From: Aulostomus chinensis
Lineage: Eukaryota > Chordata > Actinopteri > Syngnathiformes > Aulostomidae
DNA: 64,000 nucleotides
Direction: 5' to 3'
Assembly (NCBI GenBank): GCA_037954235.1
Contig: JBBMOA010000002.1
Coordinates: 7,709,009 to 7,773,008, forward strand
Below the pieces are notes generated by a model. That model made no database searches. It had not been told where the DNA came from and worked only from the letters and a program-made list of their open reading frames with translations. The first letter of the stretch is position 1, and each line of letters opens with the position of its first letter. This document shows positions 55,521 through 64,000 of this stretch, in pieces. The position numbers and the translations under genes are program-made.

Positions 55521-55839
55521 GTCCAGGGTCAGTCAGATCCCCAGGCTTGGAGCAGGGCAGAGATATCCTGAGCACTGGGAGAAAAACACGATCAAAAAGC
55601 AGGAAATTCACAAGGCAAAATATCGAGTGAGAGCCGAGTGAGGACAATTCTAGATGTCCCAGGAGCTGATCAGATGATGTGGGGATTCCTCCCTTTGCCT
55701 CAGAGATGCAGTGTCATCCTAGGGGAGGAATGTTCAACTCCCAGCTTCCTGACAGGTAAATGAGCAGCTCTGCTAGACTACATTTTTATGAGCATGAGAT
55801 AAAGAAGCTAAATGTTTGATGTGTGTGTCACAGTACATT

Positions 55840-56160
55840 GATGTTTTAGGCAGGTGTGGAGAAATGCTGGAAAGTGAGTCTGTCTGGGGTCGCATGAGGA
55901 GACAGAGGGATTTGAGGCAGCCTTCCTCCACAGAGGATCTGGGGGGGTTCGTTCTTCAAATGTTTGGAACAAGCTCCCTGCTAAGTTCCTTCAAAAACTG
56001 TGTGCAAGTGCACCAAGAGGAAGTGATGCTGTTTGAAGGTAAAGGGTGGTCACACCAAACAGTGATTTGATGGAGATTCACTCCTATATTTTTGAAAACA
56101 TTCTGACATAACAGCATTTCTTCACACCTGCCCACAACCTTTGCGCAACACTGTATAACA
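55840..56160 (+). mobile_element. Tc1-like transposase C-terminal relic with 3' end
   Basis: Frame-shifted pieces VWGRMRRQRDLRQPSSTEDL and KVKGGHTKQ fit the end of fish Tc1-like transposases (pattern LP-R--AVLKAKGGHTKY). About 100 bp later come TTCACACCTGCC and a TTTGCGCAACACTGTAT-type terminus. Multiple frameshifts; not functional. Confidence 0.6.
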
Positions 56161-56224
56161 AAATCCTCCTCTCACCATCCGGTCTCTGGGGATGGTGATG
56201 TTTGTCTCCTTCAAGCTGGGATCC

Positions 56225-56700
56225 TCTACCAGAGGTCTGGTGGGCTGAGGGTCCTGCAGTATCTTAGCTGTTCCTGGACTGAGCTCTTCTGGACAGAGAC
56301 CTCAGGTGTTGTACCTGGAGTCTGCAGGAGTCACTCCCCCAGTTTGGGGGTCACAGCCCCCAGTGGCACCACTGTTGACTCTTCTGCCCCTTGTATCTAT
56401 CCAGGTCCTGGTGCTCCTTCTTCAGGGTGCTACTGTGTCTTGGGATGCTCCATCTATCAGTCATCACCACTTAACCAGTCTGGATCTGGAAGTCCTCCAG
56501 GATCTTAGCTGGGTCCTTCTCCACCACCTTAGGGGTTCCTCCATTCTGACCTTAGGACCTGCAGCCCAGACTCAGTGCAGATGCACCATGCAGCCACTTG
56601 GTTGTGGTGCTCCATGGTGGCTCTTCCTGCCTGAATCTTCCACCTTGTTACTGTTGCTACTTATATTGTGTGGCTTTCTGAGAAGACTCGTAGCCCAGCC
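56225..56700 (-). mobile_element. LINE-type retroelement C-terminal relic
   Basis: The minus-strand pieces, in order, are EHHNQVA, ESGLQVLRSEWRNP, RWSIPRHSSTLKKEHQDL, LGAVTPKLGE and LLQTPGTTPEVSVQKSSV. They match a coding tail abundant in fish retroelements (blocks HNQVA, KEHEKLEKYQ, LGAVTPKLGEWL, IPGTTSEISVQKSA). Stops and frameshifts break it. The element class is my best guess. Confidence 0.6.
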
Positions 56701-56737
56701 TGCATCTGGGCTCCTCTCTGGTCTGGTAGATCAAACT

Positions 56738-56816
<79 letters not shown>
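56738..56816 (+). repeat. (CA)n microsatellite
   Basis: A pure CA run of about 39 units. Confidence 0.95.
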
Positions 56817-56819
<3 letters not shown>

Positions 56820-57435
56820 GGAGCCGTTAGTCAGATTCAGTCTGTTGGTTTGTGTCCTGCTACCAGTCTGCCACTGGGTGGCAGTATAGGTTAATGGTGC
56901 TGGGTCATACTTGACTCAGGTGCACTATTCAGTATAAGGTGCCTATGCACCGCATCAGCTGATGAGGCCCGGATGGGATCACGAGAGATGGAACTGTTAG
57001 TTCAATGTTTCACTCACATTTCATACTCACAGATCAATGGATGGGATGCGCCGTTTCCTCCATGAACTTGTGATTACACGGGAACTTCGAAAGGTGCCCA
57101 CACCCATCACTCACTGGTTCCTCCTCCATGAAGACATACATTTTGGTGCTGTCCTTGTATTTTCTGAGTTATTCAACTCTAAGGGGGGTATAAATCAGTA
57201 GATAAAAGACAAACTATGAAAGGATCTTGTCATTTCTTTTCAAAAATAAACATTTAATTTATATTCATTAAAAAATAAAAATTGAAAACTTATTTTTAAT
57301 TCAAACGCATTCACACACACACACACACACACAGCTTCAGCTACAGTTTCTCATTATCACACAATAACAACGCTGAGGTTCAAAATCTCCATCACCTTCC
57401 TATTGTCTTATAGGTTCAAGGTCAAAGACTCTTAT

Positions 57436-57465
57436 AGACAGACAGACAGACGGATAGATAGATAA

Positions 57466-57502
<37 letters not shown>

Positions 57503-58039
57503 CAGATATAAATAGACAGATAGATAGATAGATCGATAGATGAATAGATAGATAGATAGATAAATAGACAGATAGATTGATAGACAGATAGATAGATAGA
57601 CAGATAGATAGATAGATGCATGAATGTATAGATAGACAGATAGACGGACAGATGATAGATAGATCGACAGATAGATAGACAATAGATAGATAGGCAGATA
57701 GATAGATAGATGCATGAATGTATAGATAGACAGATAGACAGACAGATGATAGATAGATCGACAGATAGATAGATGATAGACAGATAGATAGATAGATGCA
57801 TGAATGTATAGATAGACAGATAGACAGACAGATGATATATAGATCGACAGATAGACAGATAGATAGGCAGATAGATAGATAGATAGATAGATGATAGATA
57901 AATAGATAGACAGACAGATAGATAGATAGATAGATGATAAATAGATAGACAGACAGATAGATAGATAGATAGATGATAGATAGACAGATAGATATAGATG
58001 CATGAATGTATAGATAGACAGATAGACAGATAGATAGGC

Positions 58040-58101
<62 letters not shown>

Positions 58102-58646
58102 GCAGATAGATAGATAGATACATGAATGGATAGATAGACAGATAGACAAACAGATGATAGATAGACAGATAGATTGATGACAGATAGATAGATAGATAGA
58201 CAGATAGATAGATAAATAGATAGACAGGCAGATAGATAGTTAGATAGATAGATAGATAGGTAGATAGACAGATAGATAGATGCATGAATGTATAGATAGA
58301 TAGATAGACAGATAGATAGATGCATGAATGTATCGATAGATAGATAGACAGATAGATGCATGAATGTATCGATAGATAGATGATAGATAGATAGATAGAT
58401 GCATGAATGTATAGATAGACAGATAGATAAATAGACAGATAAATAGATGCATGAATGTATAGATAGATAGATAGACAGATAGATAGACAGATAGATAGAC
58501 AGATAGATGCATGAATATATAGATAGACAGATAGATAGATAGATGCATGAATGTATAGATAGATAGACAGATAGATAGATGATATAGATAGATGCATGAA
58601 TGTATAGATAGATAGATAGATAGACAGATAGATAGATGCATGAATG

Positions 58647-58743
<97 letters not shown>

Positions 58744-58783
58744 CAGACAGATAGATAGATAGATAGATACATAGATAGATAGA
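57436..58783 (-). repeat. GATA/GACA (Bkm-like) simple-repeat block
   Basis: 1.35 kb of GATA with interspersed GACA. About 14 copies of a TGCATGAATGTATAGATAGA interruption sit at irregular spacing. The minus-strand frames of over 450 codons (Tyr-Leu-Ser-Ile repeats) follow from the tetranucleotide and are not genes. Confidence 0.95.
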
Positions 58784-60100
58784 GTGGCACATGACAGTAT
58801 GTAGGTAGTATAAAAACAGACTAAAATGAAGTACCTTCTGGCTCAGGCCCTAATAAGACAAGATGAAAATAAAATTAAAAGAAATAAAGGTAAAGTTACA
58901 ATAAAGTACCTGTAGGAATAATTTACAGTGATGAAGAGTGCAGGTCACTGTGCGGGCTGAAAGGCAAAATGCATTTTCACTTTTCCCTTTCGTCTGGCGT
59001 ATTTTCACCGGCGGTCACAGCAGATTCCGCCCTGCAGACCTGCAGCGAACACCGCCCTCATTCTCTGAAAGGTAACGTTCAAGGTCCCTCGGAAAGTAGA
59101 CGGTCTCCCTTTTCAGAGGAAAAGAACTAGCTTCTTAGGGGCTCAGTCAGATAAAAAAGTGTCAAATAATATCAAGAACATGGTTAAACTAAAAAAAAAA
59201 AGAAAAAGGCCAGAACACAACAGTGTCGGCCAAGTAGCTTGCATCAAACAAGAGCGGGCAGAGGATCACCTGACAGCGTCATGTGACAGGGAGAACATCA
59301 TGTTTCAGACAGTTACTTTATCAAGTCAGTTGAACAAACAGCAAGTCCATAAACAGAAGTGCAGCCAGTAAACAAAGTGGACAGAAATGTTCATCATGTA
59401 ATCATCAGTCACTGGCTGGAAACTCAGCTGGTTCAGAGTTTGTTGTTCAGAATAATGAATCTTGATTGACATTGTTTCCGTCCTTTCTGAGTTTTCAATT
59501 TCTCAGTGGAAATAATTGTATGTTGGAGGCAACAGTCCAGCAGAGCGTGAGTTTATGTTTGAGCGTAAATTTGGTTACTGTATTCAAACTAATGCCAACA
59601 CTCATCATCAGCTGTCACTCTTCCGGGCAGAGGAGCAACTTTCACCAAGATGGCGGCCACCTCAGCTGACCGAGCTTCACGCTGTAGTCAGACCAGCCAG
59701 GGGAGAATGCTTCAGTAAACACAACGCAGACGCGACAGCAGCTCTCATCCCGGCGTCACACTGACAAAGACCTGAAGGCTGTTTAGCTTTTTAGCTACAC
59801 TCATCTCCTCACATTTATGACGATGATGCTGATGTGTTTCATGGTGGGGAAGCAGCTGTGGTTCTGGGAGCAACTATGAGACTGAGCTGGCTGACAGGGT
59901 GTGATGAAGGCGACCATTTGCTTCCATGAGAAAGTCTCAGTGTTGCTCAGCAAAGTGACGGTGATGTCACTTAAATCATGAAATGAAAAAGTGTAGTTTA
60001 ACAAGTATCCACGCCAACCGTCAACCGGAATACTCAGATGTTGCTGTTAAGTGGGCTTTTAGTGTTTCCATTGGGACCACGGGGATGGTAAGTTCCTGCA
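58784..60100. other. intergenic, no confirmed gene
   Basis: Two GC-richer patches are present. About 58975-59075 ends in CTGAAAG|GTAACG, donor-like. The patch at 59630-59760 contains a YY1-like CAAGATGGCGGC at 59647-59658. They could be promoter or 5' UTR pieces of an undetected gene, but no conserved protein was found. Confidence 0.3.
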
Positions 60101-60104
60101 CCCT

Positions 60105-60128
60105 GCGCGCGCGCGCACACACACACAC

Positions 60129-60172
<44 letters not shown>

Positions 60173-60176
60173 ACAT
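60105..60176 (+). repeat. (CG)n(CA)n alternating tract
   Basis: GCGCGCGCGCGC followed by a CA run of about 29 units. Confidence 0.92.
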
Positions 60177-60177
60177 A

Positions 60178-60425
60178 GGTTTGTGTGGCTATCCTTGTTA
60201 GGACATTCCATTGACTTCCATTCATGTGAATATCCTAACCCAAGCCCTAATCTTAATCCTAAACCTAACCAATCGATGCCTAACCTCAACCTTAAACTAA
60301 CTACAATTTACACCTTCACTCTAACTTTGACCAGGTGTTCAAAAATGAAGTTCTGCTGCATCAGGATAGGTCTTTGGTCCCCGTGAGGACGAGGGGTCCT
60401 AATAAGGTTAGTGTTTATATCAGAA
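60178..60425 (+). repeat. dispersed fish repeat with degenerate CCTAA stretch
   Basis: It contains CATTGACTTCCATTCATGTG, a CCTAACC-like degenerate run and GGTCCCCGTGAGGACGAGG, a combination I associate with a common repeat in fish genomes. CA arrays bound both sides. I cannot name the family. Confidence 0.5.
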
Positions 60426-60455
60426 AAGGTCTCCAAACGATAACAAAAACCAAGT

Positions 60456-60498
<43 letters not shown>

Positions 60499-61109
60499 CA
60501 CCCCACTGTTACCTGGCTGTGATGGGGAGGCCTGTGGTCCTACTCGACCCTGAACACACCGCACAGGCTTCAGAGCAGACACAAGACCAAAAGCAGCACC
60601 TACCCCTCCAGACTGCACACAGGGCGGGTCTCTCTCCTGTGCTGCTCTCTTCCACATGTGGAGGGTAGAGGAAGTCTAGACATGTCACTTTTCCCATCAC
60701 TGTGTGGACGTCACTGCTCTGGACCAGTTCAGGACGAGTGGAAAAAGTAACCAAAGCCCTCTCATATTCATAAAGGTTAGAGTCGTTTCATTTACTATTA
60801 ACTATGATTGAAGCTGCAAAAGCTTTCTGCTCATCAGGAGAGGCACAGAAAAATGTCATGTAATATTAAAGAGCAACATGATTCATTCTTTTTCACTTTG
60901 TCACCTACTGGATGTAATAGAGGAGCCTTCATGCTTTTTTGTTCATAATTTTAGAACTAAGTTAAGATCAAATTCATTCATTGAAACAAACTTAAACAAC
61001 CTAAACTAGTCACCTATTAGTTTGTTTGTAGTTTCAAGACCGGACTTGGATGCTGGATACAGTTATGGCTTTTTTTTGGGGGGGGGGGGGTGCATGTTTG
61101 GGCCAAATG

Positions 61110-61167
<58 letters not shown>
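61110..61167 (+). repeat. (TG)n microsatellite
   Basis: A TG run of about 28 units, preceded by a poly-G run at 61078-61091. Confidence 0.93.
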
Positions 61168-61168
<1 letters not shown>

Positions 61169-61554
61169 CTTTTTGGTAATGTTTAAAACAGGGTTTGTCT
61201 CCAGAGAACATTAACTTTCTATTCATATCAAAGCCAAAAGCAAACTGTTTGTAGGACTTCAAAGACGGCAGGCTGAAGACAAACAAGCCTTTGAATGGAC
61301 GCTCTGATTTATTCTATTCAGATTGCTATCGGTGGTCAGCAGGCCTGCTGAAGAGTCGGCTTTGTTCCATTCCAACATCAGCTTTCCCAAAACAAATAAA
61401 AAAAAGAACTGCAAAAAAACCCCAAAGTGTAATATTCATATTTACACTATACGATAACACTTTATTTAAACTTATCTAGTAACTAATTTCTCAGGGGTTT
61501 TAGATGGAAGAACTTGAGACCTTCCACTGCTGTGGATCCAATACTCACTCTTCA

Positions 61555-61568
61555 CCACTAGGGGGCTA
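61555..61568 (+). promoter_or_regulatory. CTCF-like motif
   Basis: CCACTAGGGGGCTA fits the CTCF core, in plus orientation. Confidence 0.55.
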
Positions 61569-61569
61569 T

Positions 61570-64000
61570 GTTTTCTTCCTATCCACATACCATTACAGGA
61601 GGAACGGAGAGATAATACAGAAGTTAGAGGATTGACGCTGATATGTGCCTGTCTGTTGTTTTAATGCCAATTGCTCAAATTAGAGTTTCGAGTTAGGAAA
61701 CCACCACCGACAGAGCACCAGGCAGACTGCTGATAATCACTTTTCTCTTTTTCTATCAAGATGTATTAGATGTACTATTTTTACATGTGAGCGGCTTCAG
61801 GCAGCTTCAGCACATGAACCAATGAACCAGGAGATCCCATGTGTTCCCAAAGATACATGCAAGGAGGGATCAAACATGTGACCCCCACCCCCACCCCCCC
61901 CACAGCGGTTCCATCAACAGATGAGTCTCTCTTTCACTGTTAAGTGATGATGCCGCCGACTTCGTCCTCATCCTCTGATTTCTGGCCAGCAGGTTCGTCA
62001 GCTCATTCGGCCACAGGTCAGTTCAGTCCTCCGTGTTGCATCGGTGTTTCTGAGGCTGCACCTCTGAGAATGAATGTGACAACGTAAGTCACATGTTCAG
62101 CTGGATGAAGCCTGTATGTGTGGCCCATAGCAGCCGGACAAAGACAGCATGTTTTGGCAGCCATTTAAGATCTGGATCATGACACGGTGATGCAGTACGG
62201 ATTTTCTGGATGAAACTACAAGGCCAAGATAAGGGTGAAGTATGAGTGGGTTGGAAAAAAAAAGTGATTTAAGGAATGAGTCAACATTTATATGCTTTCT
62301 TGCCAGGAGTTTTATAACATCGTCTTCACCACATGTTACCAGAGGAAGTGGAGGAAACGCATGAATGTAACGAACTGATTTTTATGCGGATTAATCAAAC
62401 AGTGTGTAATATGTTAATTTATAGATTTTTGAGGTGCTGGCAGATTAGTAATCCCTCTACTTGCTGGGATTGCAAACTAAACCACACACATTCTTTATAA
62501 TCTGATCTAATTGAAATGAATCCAATCTAATCTAACTGGGAAAGGGCACAGTGATGGCAAAGAAAATGAAAAGAATGAGGATAAATAAAAGTAATTCTAT
62601 TCAAATGCATTTAAACAAAAAACACAGACAAAACAGAAATATTCTGAAAGGGAATCGCTAATGTTGGCAGCTAATAAAACCACAGCAGGCATAACAGACA
62701 CACACACACACACGAAAAATGTACAAAGCAGATCTTTCTTAAAATACTCAAAAAATAAATAAATCAAAACCTCTCATACTGTATCAAAGTATTTGTGATT
62801 ATTCCCACCTCTCACACCTCTGGGGTCTTGCTTGCTACTGGCCTTTATGCTAAGCTATGCTAACCATTCGGTGACAGTTCCTTCATCAGAACTTCTGACG
62901 ACACTTTGATGAGCTGTATCGACCTCGCTACACTGATGGATGGTCAGCGGGTGGGTGGTCTGTCTGTTCAGTTTTCCTGTAAGCTCAACAGAGACATAAA
63001 GCTGGACCTCTCTTCTCCCTGCCAAAATAAGTCTGCTGGAGTCTCACCAAGCCACCAGTAATATGTTTTCCTGGACTGGGGCGCAGAATCGTCCAGAGGG
63101 CATCTTAATGAGCCAAAAATGTGTAGTCACTGATTTTCCTGCTCATTTCTAAATGTGTGTTGGCAAATTTCTGCCTGTCTCGCATGTGTGTCAAATGGAC
63201 AGGAAACCAGTAGCCTACTGCACCATTTGCGGTTTATTTTCCAGATCTGATCCTTCCATGCATTTTCCATCATGGCAACTGTTTCCCCTAAAATAATGAG
63301 GCAGCAATATTTCTTGATATTTGTCTCTCAGTGACTGTATTATTCTGAAAGGGAGTAGCTAATGTTGGCAGCTAATATGACCACAGCAGGCAGGGAAATA
63401 ATTGTTTTAATCCCATACCGTCTAAAAATGACAGAAAATTGTCATAATGGCTGCCACCTACCAGGAATAGACCCATTTTCTGTCCTTTTTCCCACTTCAC
63501 ACAGAAATACTGTCAGAGGAATGGCAACATAATGTTTAAGAAATCTTTAATAAAAGACAAGTGATACACCCTTAAGAAGGTTGACACAGATACACGATAC
63601 ACACACCTTGTCATGGCTGGTCTTATGTACAGATGATTCAAGCAAATCCCATTCAAAAACGTGCACACACGCACATACACACAAAGAAAGAGACTGATTA
63701 CGACATCTGATTATCCTCCATATCGACATATGCCTAATGCATGTTTTTGGCCATTGGTACAGTACACCTTTGCACACAAAGGGAATGACTATAGGGAATG
63801 CTATGCAACGTAATGCACTGTCCTGGTGTGCAGCACTGATCCATTGAGTGGAAAGAGTCTAAAAAATTCCCTCATTGAACCACAACAGCAGGATGTTACA
63901 ATGAGCTCCATGGGAATGGATGCAGGAGAAAGAGGAAGAAAGGAGAGAAAGGAGGGGATGTGAGTAGTCAGGGGTGAGTGAGTGAGACGAGAGAAGGAGA
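61570..64000. other. intergenic, right end of window
   Basis: No supported exon. A 50-bp sequence occurs at 62641-62690 and again at 63342-63391. The last 100 bases are GA-rich. Confidence 0.45.

Noticed and set aside
57400..58792. Three overlapping minus-strand frames of up to 456 codons (Tyr-Leu-Ser-Ile)
   Set aside because: GATA repeats lack stop codons in these frames; all three frames are open, as expected for a simple repeat.
61940..62020. Minus-strand segment that could be a C-terminus (DEPAGQKSEDEDEVGGIIT then a stop)
   Set aside because: An in-frame stop lies two codons upstream, the only possible acceptor is poor, and no upstream exon was found.

Overview
The window is nuclear DNA of a ray-finned (teleost-like) fish. 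The evidence is four multi-exon vertebrate genes with GT-AG introns, short introns and UTRs, abundant CA/TG, GATA and AT microsatellites, and relics of typical fish transposons: a tRNA-derived SINE, Tc1, Ty3/Gypsy and L1-like elements. The species cannot be named from sequence alone.

Layout. (1) 192-2062, minus strand: the 5' end of leo1 (Paf1 complex subunit), with two coding exons; the gene runs off the left edge. (2) 4.7-21.4 kb, plus strand: a complete tropomodulin gene, tmod3-like, with one noncoding and nine coding exons (346 aa) and a probable 1.9 kb 3' UTR. (3) 27.7-35.7 kb, plus strand: complete lysmd2, three coding exons, 215 aa. (4) 36.3-49.8 kb, minus strand: complete scg3 (secretogranin III), twelve coding exons, 498 aa, with a REST/RE1-like element about 220 bp upstream of its ATG. 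(5) 50-64 kb: no gene that I can support. It holds decayed Gypsy, Tc1 and LINE pieces, a 1.35 kb GATA/GACA block, CA arrays and two CTCF-like motifs.

The four genes are the same neighbours as in human 15q21.2 (SCG3, LYSMD2, TMOD2, TMOD3, LEO1), so this is an old conserved linkage block rather than an operon-like system. Only one tropomodulin lies between leo1 and lysmd2, where mammals have two. lysmd2 and scg3 converge, and their poly(A) signals are interleaved within about 45 bp. The proteins act separately: transcription elongation (Leo1), actin pointed-end capping (Tmod), an intracellular LysM protein of unknown role (Lysmd2) and secretory-granule sorting (Scg3).

The most unusual structures are repeats inside introns. 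lysmd2 intron 2 carries a 1.8 kb element with perfect 20-bp terminal inverted repeats, built largely of 21-bp units in opposite orientations around a unique core, and embedded in (AT)n. scg3 intron 5 carries a 16-bp minisatellite with a 192-bp higher-order period that runs to within 17 bp of the exon 6 splice acceptor. I found no CRISPR, operon or other prokaryotic-type system. Several very long open frames (for example 214, 274 and 456 codons) are artefacts of repeats.
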